From Candidatus Gerdarchaeota archaeon (GTDB taxonomy: Archaea > Asgardarchaeota > Heimdallarchaeia > JABLTI01), in contig JAEORM010000280.1 in NCBI GenBank assembly GCA_016840905.1, positions 1 to 10,102 of the forward strand: 10,102 nt of DNA. Reading direction: 5' to 3'. The translations under genes and the position numbers were made by a program. Below are positions 1-5,756 of the stretch, piece after piece; within the stretch, counting starts at the first letter, position 1; the number at the start of each line of letters is the position of its first letter. Under the pieces are notes generated by a model. It was not told where the DNA came from and made no database searches. It was given only the letters and a program-made list of their open reading frames with translations.

Positions 1-327
1 ATTAGAGCCAAGGATTTTTACACTCAAACATTTAACTTTGAAGTAGGTTGGTATCTCAGCCCTGAAGTTGGTTGGTGTGAGTTAAAGCTTCCTGGTAGCT
101 CTAGCGTTGGACTCAATACTCGCAATCCAGAAGAGAAAAAACAACCAAGTTGGGGCATATTAACTATCGAAGTAGAGAATATTGAGGAAACTCATGCATA
201 CTTTACTAAGATAGGATTGAATCCTTCAAAGATAATCGATCTTCCTCAAATGGTATCTTACTTTAACATTAAAGATCCTGAAGAAAACACTGTTCAAATT
301 GTTGCTGATCCTAGAATCAATGAATAA
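1..327 (+). CDS. VOC (glyoxalase/bleomycin-resistance fold) family protein, 3' part
   Basis: The 5' end lies outside the window; 108 C-terminal residues are visible, ending in TAA. The reading begins IRAKDFYTQTFNFEVGWY, which matches the opening helix and strand of a VOC beta-alpha-beta-beta-beta module (family pattern: helix with FY, then LGF). It continues through a WCELKLPG strand and a second module with ILTIEVENIEETHAYFTKIGL, and closes with FNIKDPEENTVQIV. In many metal-dependent VOC enzymes the last strand carries a Glu in a DPDGN-xx-E-L pattern; here that position reads Gln. This suggests either a non-canonical metal site or a binding-only protein, and the substrate cannot be told. 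The gene converges on the MarR gene at 347-781, with a T-rich tract between them. The fold call is firm and the function is open. Confidence 0.8.
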   Translation: MRAKDFYTQTFNFEVGWYLSPEVGWCELKLPGSSSVGLNTRNPEEKKQPSWGILTIEVENIEETHAYFTKIGLNPSKIIDLPQMVSYFNIKDPEENTVQIVADPRINE

Positions 328-330
328 GAA

Positions 331-347
331 TTTTCTTCTTTTTTTTC
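331..347 (+). terminator. T-rich tract, likely archaeal terminator of the VOC gene
   Basis: Directly after the TAA at 325-327 the plus strand reads TTTTCTTCTTTTTTTTC. Oligo-T runs without a required hairpin are the usual signal for archaeal transcription termination. The tract sits in the 19-base gap between two convergent genes. Confidence 0.55.
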
Positions 348-781
348 TATTCATATTTTTTTAAATTCTCATACAATTGATTCAAGGTTTTTTCAAATCC
401 TATTATCTCATCAATTGACAATCCGTTATAAAATAGCTCAGTCATTTTTTCTGAAACTTGTTGATATTTATCTCGCAAAGATTTATCTTTGTCAGTTAAT
501 TTGATCAATATTTCTCTTCTATCATCTTGGGAAGGATCGCGTTGTATATAACCCATTTTTTCCAATCTATCTAACATTGATGTTAGGGTAGTTTTACTGA
601 GAGAGGATTTTGCAGCTAATTCTTGAATAGAAATACAGTCTTGCTCCCACAAAACAAACATAATTCGTCCCTGTGCAGGATTAAGTTCAATACCTTCTTC
701 TTTCAAGATTTTAGCAAAAATACGTCCAGAAATTTGGTGGATTTTTGCGATGAGAAAACCACCTTTGCTTTTGAAGGTCAT
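347..781 (-). CDS. MarR-family winged-helix transcriptional regulator
   Basis: This 144-residue protein has the usual MarR length and layout. An N-terminal dimerisation helix (about 8-30) is followed by the winged helix-turn-helix. Helices run through ISIQELAAKSSLSKTTLTSM (50-69) and LDRLEKMGYIQR (70-81), and the wing carries the family signature D-P-S-Q-D-D-R-R-E (82-90). A C-terminal helix pair (100-143) completes the dimer interface. MarR dimers typically bind 16-20-base palindromes near their own promoter and release on binding a ligand or on Cys oxidation. The only Cys here is Cys49, just before the HTH. The gene overlaps the upstream flavin-fold gene by 4 bases (ATGA), so the two are cotranscribed and probably translationally coupled. 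The operon promoter region contains exact palindromes, which makes autorepression likely. The effector is unknown. Confidence 0.93.
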   Translation of the reverse strand: MTFKSKGGFLIAKIHQISGRIFAKILKEEGIELNPAQGRIMFVLWEQDCISIQELAAKSSLSKTTLTSMLDRLEKMGYIQRDPSQDDRREILIKLTDKDKSLRDKYQQVSEKMTELFYNGLSIDEIIGFEKTLNQLYENLKKYE

Positions 782-1266
782 TTTTCATCACTAATAATTG
801 CCGCATGTTTCTGGCCTTTATACCAAGCTTTGATGTAATTTGCTTTAATTCGAAGGATAGTAAAATCTGGATCAGTATAACCCAGAGGATAATACTTCTC
901 AGAACCCTCTGACCAAATTTCCCTCTTGAAATCTAAGTCCTCTACAGTATCAGCTAAACCTTGTAGCATAATTCCTTTTGTAACTTCTGGTACACAAAAA
1001 TAAATCGCAACCTTGTTATTTCTTGTAATGTCTTTGATCTTTTGTGATGAAGTATTTGTACTAATATAGACATGAGTAAAATCATTGTCATATTTTTCCA
1101 ACATAGATGCTTCATGAGAAAATTCCTTTTTATAACGTAAATTGAAAACAGCTCTTATTTGAGGGAATCCCTTATCATCAATCGTAGTAATATATCCTGC
1201 ACGTGTTTCTAACATGATTTCTTTGAGGATGTTTAATAGCTCTTCTTTTTTCAATAATAAATCCAC
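778..1266 (-). CDS. Pyridoxamine 5'-phosphate oxidase-like FMN-binding split-barrel protein
   Basis: About 162 residues with the order of a PNPOx-like split barrel: an N-terminal helix (LLNILKEIM), strands AGYITTIDDKGFPQIRAVFNLRY (substrate/flavin side), HVYISTNTSSQKIKDITRNNKVAIYFC (the family's typical K-x2-D-x3-N-x-K-V segment), GIMLQGLADTVED, and a final strand FTILRIKANYIKAWYKG. Family members bind FMN or F420 as small reductases, oxidases or stress proteins; the cofactor is not readable here. It is the first gene of an operon with the MarR regulator (stop/start overlap ATGA at 778-781). The start is ambiguous: GTG at 1266 is used here. TTG at 1269 would add one residue. TTG at 1254 would have a GGTGG Shine-Dalgarno site 8 bases upstream. 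No ATG is available near the N terminus. The protein is cytoplasmic, with no signal or membrane segment. Confidence 0.85.
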   Translation of the reverse strand: MDLLLKKEELLNILKEIMLETRAGYITTIDDKGFPQIRAVFNLRYKKEFSHEASMLEKYDNDFTHVYISTNTSSQKIKDITRNNKVAIYFCVPEVTKGIMLQGLADTVEDLDFKREIWSEGSEKYYPLGYTDPDFTILRIKANYIKAWYKGQKHAAIISDEK

Positions 1267-1284
1267 CAATTAGTTCTATATAGG

Positions 1285-1304
1285 ATAGTACTATATAGTA
1301 CTAT
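1285..1304. promoter_or_regulatory. 20-base perfect palindrome, candidate MarR operator on the operon promoter
   Basis: ATAGTACTATATAGTACTAT is its own reverse complement and consists of two abutting copies of the 10-base palindrome ATAGTACTAT. On the minus strand it begins inside a possible TATA element (TTAAATAG, 1308-1301) and contains another (CTATATAG, 1298-1291), about 20-40 bases before the operon start. A degenerate copy, TTAGTTCTAT (two mismatches), lies at 1270-1279. Length and symmetry fit a MarR dimer site, and binding here would block TBP/TFB. Binding itself is inferred. Confidence 0.7.
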
Positions 1305-1358
1305 TTAATCTTTTTCATTATACCTAAAAGGGAAGTAAATGATAATTTGATGAGAAAA

Positions 1359-1368
1359 ATAGTACTAT
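1359..1368. promoter_or_regulatory. Third copy of ATAGTACTAT, candidate operator of the Fe-S gene
   Basis: This is an exact copy of the 10-base palindrome found twice at 1285-1304, 54 bases away from the end of that pair. It overlaps the TATA box of the plus-strand Fe-S gene by four bases, so a protein bound here would compete with TBP. The exact repetition within one divergent intergenic region argues for a shared regulator. Confidence 0.6.
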
Positions 1369-1373
1369 AAAAG
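1365..1373 (+). promoter_or_regulatory. TATA box of the 4Fe-4S protein gene
   Basis: CTATAAAAG is a near-ideal archaeal TATA element. Using the usual 25-base spacing, transcription would begin near 1390-1395, giving a leader of about 65 bases to the ATG at 1459. It overlaps the third ATAGTACTAT palindrome. Confidence 0.6.
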
Positions 1374-1458
1374 TAAAAGTTATTAGTAAAGAGAGAGTTA
1401 AAAACAAAAATAATTATTGATTTATTGAATTAAATGGCAATTCATGGAGATAAGTCAA

Positions 1459-2751
1459 ATGGGTCATAAGAAAGGCCTAGAAAAGAATGGTTATATCCAA
1501 TTACAACAAAGATTGAACAAAGCACCACAAGGCGCACCTCTTTCCAAATCATTATTGGAGATTTTAAAAGTTCTTTTCACTGAAGAGGAAGCTGAACTGG
1601 TATCAGTTTTACCGATCAATTTTATTACTGCTGAAAAAGCAGCCAAAATTTGGAAAAAGACAGCTAAAGAAGCTGAAAAAATACTGGATAATTTAGCTGA
1701 CAAAGGATTATTACTTGATGGCTGCCAAAAGGATAAACGAACATATATTTTAGCTCCACCAATGGCGGGTTTCTTTGAATTTTCAATTATGCGAACAGAT
1801 GGTAAATTTGATCGGAAAATTCTTTCAGAGTTATATTATCAATATCTGAATGAAGAAGATGATTTTCTTTTTGCTATATTTGCAACTAAAACACCAGTAG
1901 ACCGAGTGTTTGTTCAAGAAGAAACAATACAATCTAAAGATTATTCAATTGTTCTTGATTATGAACGGGCATCGAAAGTAATAGATACAGCAACTTGTAT
2001 TACAGTAGGCACTTGTTATTGTAGACATAAGCTGGAGCACAAAGGAAAAGCTTGTAGTCAACCACAAGATGTTTGTTTAACTTTTAATGGTGCAGCTAAA
2101 AGCCTTTCAAAACATGGGGTTGCTAAAGAAATAACAAAAGAAGAAGCCCATAAAATACTTGATCGTTGTGTAGATCTTGGATTGGTACAAATAGGAGATA
2201 ATGTTCAAGGAGGAGTTGCTTGGATTTGTAATTGCTGCGGGTGTTGTTGTGAAGCAATACTTGCTTACAAACGACTAGGATATAATCCTGGTATTTATAG
2301 TAATTTTATTCCTAAAACTATCTCTGAGAATTGCACTGGATGCAACATATGTGTTAGGAAATGTCCCGTTGAAGCAATTACATTAATTGAGAATGATAAA
2401 AACTCGAAGATTGCAAAAATAGATTATCATCGTTGTTTTGGATGTGGTGTTTGTGCTAGAAATTGTAAAAAAGAAGCTATTATTATGGAGCGAAGGGAGG
2501 AATTAATGCATACACCTGAAGATTCCTTTGAACGAGTTGTCAGAATGGCTTTAGATACAGGCAAACTTCAAAATCTCTTATTTGACAATCAACACCTTTG
2601 GACACATAAAATGCTCCAGAGATTTGTTGGAGTAATATTGAATCTTGGACCTATCAGGGGAAGAATGGCTGATCATCAATTACAATCAAGATTCATAAAG
2701 CGTGCCAGAAAAATAGCAGCTAGACGAAAAAGAAAAATTATAACAAAATAA
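1459..2751 (+). CDS. Two-[4Fe-4S] ferredoxin-type protein with winged-helix-like N terminus and Cys-rich middle
   Basis: This is a 430-residue cytoplasmic protein. Residues about 33-90 (LFTEEEAELVSVLP then KAAKIWKKTAKEAEKILDNLADKGLLL) look like a winged-helix-type module. A middle region (175-265) holds conserved-looking Cys: C180, CYC at 186-188, C199, C206, C237 and the cluster CNCCGCCC at 257-264. Two classical CxxCxxCxxxC motifs follow at 292-302 (CTGCNICVRKCP) and 326-336 (CFGCGVCARNC), enough for two 4Fe-4S clusters. The tail is strongly basic (RKIAARRKRKIITK). I recognise the architecture as a widespread but functionally undefined family of 4Fe-4S proteins in archaea and anaerobic bacteria. 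The ATG at 1459 is chosen because GGAG lies 9 bases upstream and family members begin MGH; an in-frame ATG at 1444 would add five residues. It is divergent from the MarR operon, with which it shares candidate operators. A redox or electron-transfer role is inferred. Confidence 0.85.
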   Translation: MGHKKGLEKNGYIQLQQRLNKAPQGAPLSKSLLEILKVLFTEEEAELVSVLPINFITAEKAAKIWKKTAKEAEKILDNLADKGLLLDGCQKDKRTYILAPPMAGFFEFSIMRTDGKFDRKILSELYYQYLNEEDDFLFAIFATKTPVDRVFVQEETIQSKDYSIVLDYERASKVIDTATCITVGTCYCRHKLEHKGKACSQPQDVCLTFNGAAKSLSKHGVAKEITKEEAHKILDRCVDLGLVQIGDNVQGGVAWICNCCGCCCEAILAYKRLGYNPGIYSNFIPKTISENCTGCNICVRKCPVEAITLIENDKNSKIAKIDYHRCFGCGVCARNCKKEAIIMERREELMHTPEDSFERVVRMALDTGKLQNLLFDNQHLWTHKMLQRFVGVILNLGPIRGRMADHQLQSRFIKRARKIAARRKRKIITK

Positions 2752-2763
2752 AATGATAATTAA

Positions 2764-2770
2764 TTTTTTT
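2764..2770 (+). terminator. T7 run after the Fe-S protein gene
   Basis: Seven consecutive T follow the TAA at 2749-2751 by 12 bases. This may terminate part or all of the Fe-S transcript before the zinc-ribbon gene. It is a single short run, so read-through is likely. Confidence 0.35.
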
Positions 2771-2803
2771 AATAGTAAGTAATGTAGAATAGAGGGAAGA
2801 ACA

Positions 2804-2938
2804 ATGGAATGCCCTCGATGTCGAAAACAGGATAAACGTGTGAAAATGAAAGATGTAAAAAGAAAGGGAGGCTTTCATAAACAAACTAAATACATTTGTC
2901 CTGAGTGTGGATTAGTACGAATGATTGAGAATAAATAA
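2804..2938 (+). CDS. Small zinc-ribbon protein (44 residues)
   Basis: The protein starts MECPRC and ends ICPECGLVRMIENK, giving two CPxC knuckles (C3/C6 and C32/C35) separated by a 25-residue basic loop rich in Lys and Arg. This is the spacing of a single zinc ribbon. A clear Shine-Dalgarno site, GAGGG at 2792-2796, sits 7 bases before the ATG. That site, the intact frame and the paired Cys make it a convincing gene despite its length. It lies 52 bases after the Fe-S gene on the same strand, with a T7 run (2764-2770) between them, so cotranscription is possible but uncertain. Small basic zinc ribbons are often nucleic-acid binding or ribosome-associated; nothing here picks a target. Confidence 0.75.
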   Translation: MECPRCRKQDKRVKMKDVKRKGGFHKQTKYICPECGLVRMIENK

Positions 2939-2971
2939 TAAAAAAGTCAAAGAAATAATCAATTCAATTTT

Positions 2972-3430
2972 TCAATTAATTGTAACTGATGGTAATCCTA
3001 ATTCTTGTCTCTTTTTATTTATATCAGATTTCATGGAATCAAACGTTGAAGAATCTCGAGGTAAATTAGCTTGCTCCAAAATATATCCATGATTTAGCCA
3101 TATTTTCTGATTATTGGGATCTAAAGCTAATGCAGTAATACTTGCATCCAGAGATTGAGTATATTGTTGTAAATCACAATAGGTTATAGCTAGATAAAAC
3201 CAATAAGTGCTATTCATGGAATCAAGTTCAACAGCCTTTGTAAAATAGGTTAAAGCTTTTTCAGGATTGTTTGTTTCGGAATAAAAGGTACCAAGATTTA
3301 CCCAAGCTTCGATGAAATCGGGAAACTCAGCAATAACCTTTTCAAGTAATTTTACAGCTTCTACATGATTACCATCTGCAAACGCTTTAACAGCCTTATT
3401 AACAAGATCCTTGCTTGAAATACAATCCAC
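2972..3430 (-). CDS. Tetratricopeptide (TPR) repeat protein
   Basis: This 152-residue protein is made almost wholly of TPR helix pairs. Repeat 1 is about 7-38 (AVKAFADGNHVEAVKLLEKVIAEFPDF), repeat 2 about 40-72 (AWVNLGTFYSETNNPEKALTYFTKAVELD), and repeat 3 about 74-107 (YWFYLAITYCDLQQYTQSLDASITALALDP). A partial fourth helix (KIWLNHGYILEQ) and a charged capping helix follow. The W-LG-Y-A-F-A-P consensus is evident. There is no signal peptide or membrane segment, so it is probably a cytoplasmic protein-interaction module. The start is GTG at 3430, the first plausible codon, with GGAG directly abutting it, so a leaderless or poorly defined start is possible. Its 3' end converges on the zinc-ribbon gene, 33 bases away. 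An inverted repeat lies upstream at 3451-3491. The partner is unknown. Confidence 0.88.
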   Translation of the reverse strand: MDCISSKDLVNKAVKAFADGNHVEAVKLLEKVIAEFPDFIEAWVNLGTFYSETNNPEKALTYFTKAVELDSMNSTYWFYLAITYCDLQQYTQSLDASITALALDPNNQKIWLNHGYILEQANLPRDSSTFDSMKSDINKKRQELGLPSVTIN

Positions 3431-3450
3431 TCCTAAGGATAAACTTTAGC

Positions 3451-3491
3451 TAAAACTAAGGAAATAAGGTTGGTTAGGTATTTTAGTTTTA
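3451..3491. repeat. Inverted repeat upstream of the TPR gene
   Basis: TAAAACTAA (3451-3459) is matched by its reverse complement TTAGTTTTA (3483-3491) across a 23-base spacer. On the minus strand the outer arm adjoins a TATA-like TAAAATAC, so the repeat spans the likely promoter of the TPR gene. It may be a regulator site, or chance in AT-rich DNA. Confidence 0.3.
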
Positions 3492-3512
3492 TCAAGAAAG
3501 AGAAATAGAGAT

Positions 3513-3519
3513 AAAAAAA
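3513..3519 (-). terminator. Minus-strand T7 run downstream of the CxxC gene
   Basis: A7 on the plus strand is T7 in the minus-strand transcript leaving the gene that ends at 3582. A shorter T5 run (3572-3568) occurs earlier. Together they fit stepwise archaeal termination before the TPR promoter. Confidence 0.35.
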
Positions 3520-3581
3520 TAATAAAGGTGAATAAAACATTCAATAGAAGTTTTTATTCAACCAAATAAAAATTCACGAGT

Positions 3582-3740
3582 TTAATATCTTCGTGGTTTT
3601 CGTTTTCTGTAGCAGTCTTGACAGTAAACTGGTCGTTCACCATCTGGTTTGAAGGGAACTTCAGTTTCTTTTCCACAGTCTGCACAAGTGACTTTGTGCA
3701 TTTCTCGTGGTGGTCTGTCGCTATTGCCATATCGACTCAT
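3582..3740 (-). CDS. Small CxxC zinc-binding protein (52 residues)
   Basis: The frame from ATG 3740 to TAA 3582 encodes MSRYGNSDRPPREMHKVTCA, then DCGKETEVPFKPDGERPVYCQDCYRKRKPRRY. Two CxxC pairs (C19/C22 and C40/C43), 17 residues apart, form a zinc ribbon. The core, Cys pair then EVPF-KP-G-RPVYC-xxCY followed by a basic tail, is a pattern I recognise from small CxxC proteins in archaea and candidate-phylum bacteria that are often annotated only as zinc-ribbon domain. GGTGA lies 9 bases upstream of the start as a weak Shine-Dalgarno site. The gene stands alone between the membrane hydrolase and the TPR gene. The basic tail hints at RNA or DNA binding, which is inference. Confidence 0.82.
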   Translation of the reverse strand: MSRYGNSDRPPREMHKVTCADCGKETEVPFKPDGERPVYCQDCYRKRKPRRY

Positions 3741-3923
3741 TTTTATATTTCACCAATTATTTTGTTATACATACGCAAAACAACAAAAATCTAAAGTTTA
3801 ATTTCTACGAAAACGAAATAAATCACGAAAATTCACTCGTACGGGAAAATATCAACTTCTTTTTTTCTGTTTCATTAAATGTATACAAGAAGCTAATCGC
3901 AATTATTATTTTTAAAGTTATGT
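3741..3923. other. Intergenic region without a supported gene
   Basis: This 183-base AT-rich gap upstream of the CxxC gene shows no convincing coding frame on either strand, no structured RNA and no clear T-run terminator. It contains several CGAAA motifs around 3806-3830 (CGAAAACGAAA and CACGAAAA) with no obvious order. It presumably holds the CxxC promoter, but no single TATA box stands out. Confidence 0.5.
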
Positions 3924-4505
3924 TTAATGTCTCTGTTCCTTGTTAGCTTGACTATTGATTGTAGCTGCTTCTTGTGTAGTCGTTTCTTTTACTGTAAAAT
4001 TATAGAGAATCAGTTTAATCACATTGGTCTTATTTTTCAAGAGTATTTTTATTCCAAGTATTATGAGTCCACTAAAGAACATCACAACTAAAATTATCAC
4101 AGCAGTTCTATAGCTCATTAAGCCATATAATAAACCAGTAGTAGAAGAAAAGGGATAAAGAATTTTCATTTCTGGATATAAACATCCATCAAAAAAGATA
4201 TGTGAAAGTAATCCGATTATTCCTGATACTAGTGAGAGGTACCATTTGAATTTGTAAGTTCTTTTAGTTAATCTTCCTAAAACTAAATAGAATAACCAGC
4301 TGAAAAATACACATGGTAAGCAATAAATCATTACACCCATCAAACTATGAGAGTATCCATGTGGAACACCTATTTCAAACAGTAAATAAAGTAATCCTTC
4401 TATATCTATTAATATTGTACCTAAGATAATAGATATGGGATCAATATAGGGGATAATTGAAAAGACTATAAATGCAAATCCTACATGAAACCAAGTATAA
4501 GGCAT
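3924..4505 (-). CDS. Membrane-bound metal-dependent hydrolase, YdjM/DUF457-like
   Basis: This 193-residue integral membrane protein has about five hydrophobic segments (roughly 7-27, 25-47, 57-77, 88-106 and 131-156) and a polar C-terminal tail (164-193). Polar residues typical of the YdjM-like family are embedded in them: H7 near the start, D34 in ILIDIEG, HGYSHS at 49-54, SHIFFD at 101-106 and the downstream LYPFS (116-120, family LWPFS). These His and Asp residues are the expected metal ligands of this zinc phospholipase-like family. The physiological substrate is not established for the family. The ATG at 4505 is the only good start. A TATA-like TTTAAAAGG lies on the minus strand at 4543-4535, giving a very short leader. 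The gene is 70 bases from the upstream gene, so it probably has its own promoter. Confidence 0.7.
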   Translation of the reverse strand: MPYTWFHVGFAFIVFSIIPYIDPISIILGTILIDIEGLLYLLFEIGVPHGYSHSLMGVMIYCLPCVFFSWLFYLVLGRLTKRTYKFKWYLSLVSGIIGLLSHIFFDGCLYPEMKILYPFSSTTGLLYGLMSYRTAVIILVVMFFSGLIILGIKILLKNKTNVIKLILYNFTVKETTTQEAATINSQANKEQRH

Positions 4506-4534
4506 ATTTGCATCACATATAACCTAGAGATTTA

Positions 4535-4543
4535 CCTTTTAAA
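4535..4543 (-). promoter_or_regulatory. TATA-like box of the membrane hydrolase gene
   Basis: The minus strand reads TTTAAAAGG about 30 bases upstream of the ATG at 4505. With standard spacing, transcription would begin near 4514, leaving a leader of about 9 bases. Confidence 0.4.
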
Positions 4544-4575
4544 TAACTTTCATCCAATTAATAATTTAATAAAGA

Positions 4576-5559
4576 TCAATCTATTTCCATTTCATAGGTA
4601 ATTAGCAGTTCTTCTTTTGTTTTCCAATAACCACCTATTTTTTCAACTGGTTTACTATGAATTTCTAATTCGCCAAAAGATAAACCAGATTTATCATTAT
4701 CTGAATTGTAAAATTGGAAAACACCTTTTGGACCATCAGGATTAGCTTTAGCCTTATCCAAGCATTGTGTTTGTGATGTTGCGCCAGTATGAGACAATAA
4801 TTCTAAAGTCATTTTTTTCTGGTTCTTTGTGAAAGTATATTTTATCTTTTGATTTAATGGGTTTTGAAGGTCTTCTGGTTTTATACCTAATTTCAATTCA
4901 TTTGATCCATCTAGAATGAATTCCACTTCTGATTTATCAATCTCCAAATACTCAGGAGGAATTATTCCAAAATAATGAATTGGTTGTGAGTTTTCCATTA
5001 CAGGTATTGATACTACCCCTTTATTTTGTTTATCAACTGGTACTTGAATTAATGTCCATAGAGCAACTGGGCAATCACAGACCTCTAAAACTAAATTGGT
5101 TGATATTTTTATTTCATATTTTAATGAGCTTGCAGTTCTATTGTACTTTCCAAAAGTGATGTCCTTACTTAATTGACCAATTATTTTCTCATTGGTTACC
5201 ATATTGAAAATTTCAATGTTGGTGTCCATTTTTGTCTGAGTGCGTGTTTGCTTTGTGAAAAAATAATCTGCTGGATCCAGATTTCGTTGGCAGAACCATC
5301 CTTCGAATTTATCTGGATTTGAATAAAAGAATATTTGTTCAGGAGAAATCCATGTCCGAATTCCCCCTAAATTCCACTCGTCATTTTTTAATACAAACTC
5401 TATCTCATCATTTACCCATAAAAGATTTCCTTCACCAAAATCAATGGCTATAATTCTACCACCTTTTTCAGTTATTAGCATTCTAGCGATATCCATTTGC
5501 ATTAAATTAACTGGAGTATGATATTCAATCTTCTCTTTAAGTGTTAATAGCTCATCCAT
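4576..5559 (-). CDS. Galactose-mutarotase-like beta-sandwich protein, DUF4380-like
   Basis: This 327-residue protein is soluble and beta-rich, with no signal peptide. Pattern matches to the DUF4380/aldose-epimerase-like group are GGRI (33-36) followed by LLWVN (46-50), the hallmark-like GGIRTWISPEQ (65-75; family GGDRLW-PE), ALWTLIQVP (166-174; family WTITQV), and the late strand FGELEIHSKP (295-304). These fit the carbohydrate-binding beta-sandwich fold of galactose mutarotase relatives, but I cannot identify the catalytic residues of a true epimerase. The assignment rests on motifs only and could be a related DUF. The start is ATG 5559, with GGATG about 11 bases upstream as a weak Shine-Dalgarno site. 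The gene is divergent from a surface-anchored protein at 5757, with a 197-base shared intergenic region, so joint regulation is possible. A sugar-binding role is inference. Confidence 0.55.
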   Translation of the reverse strand: MDELLTLKEKIEYHTPVNLMQMDIARMLITEKGGRIIAIDFGEGNLLWVNDEIEFVLKNDEWNLGGIRTWISPEQIFFYSNPDKFEGWFCQRNLDPADYFFTKQTRTQTKMDTNIEIFNMVTNEKIIGQLSKDITFGKYNRTASSLKYEIKISTNLVLEVCDCPVALWTLIQVPVDKQNKGVVSIPVMENSQPIHYFGIIPPEYLEIDKSEVEFILDGSNELKLGIKPEDLQNPLNQKIKYTFTKNQKKMTLELLSHTGATSQTQCLDKAKANPDGPKGVFQFYNSDNDKSGLSFGELEIHSKPVEKIGGYWKTKEELLITYEMEID

Positions 5560-5660
5560 TAAGAAATAACATCCTTAGTAAGTAATCAAGAATATAACAG
5601 AAAATAGTATTTTTATTGTTTTTTACAATCGAAATGATATATTTAGATACGAAAAGCAGC

Positions 5661-5685
5661 TATCAATAAGCAATTTTAATTGATA
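5661..5685. repeat. Dyad TATCAAT-N11-ATTGATA in a divergent intergenic region
   Basis: Seven-base arms (5661-5667 and 5679-5685) are perfect reverse complements. The dyad lies about 25 bases upstream of the TATA box at 5710-5719 of the plus-strand gene, where archaeal activators often bind. In such AT-rich DNA chance is a real alternative. Confidence 0.3.
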
Positions 5686-5709
5686 TTTGACCTACATTAT
5701 TTGTAATAT

Positions 5710-5719
5710 TTTATATAAT
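5710..5719 (+). promoter_or_regulatory. TATA box of the surface-anchored protein gene
   Basis: TTTATATAAT lies 38 bases before the ATG at 5757. Standard spacing puts the transcript start near 5739, so the leader would begin close to GAGGG at 5740-5744, a possible Shine-Dalgarno site 12 bases from the ATG. Confidence 0.5.
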
Positions 5720-5756
5720 TTATCAACTAGTTACTAAATGAGGGATAAAGAATAAA

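Noticed and set aside
623..838. Plus-strand open frame opposite the MarR gene
   Set aside because: Antisense to two firmly identified genes; the translation has no domain features.
1491..1703. Minus-strand open frame inside the Fe-S gene
   Set aside because: Ser/Ala-rich shadow of the Fe-S coding strand with no independent start signal.
3569..3843. Repeated AAAATTCAC (3569-3577 and near 3829) and CGAAA motifs flanking the CxxC gene
   Set aside because: Short, imperfect in extension and irregularly spaced; no support beyond base composition.
3707..3946. Plus-strand open frame of 79 codons
   Set aside because: Low-complexity, Phe/Asn/Ile-rich translation with no motif; it overlaps the start of the convincing CxxC gene and has no ribosome-binding site.
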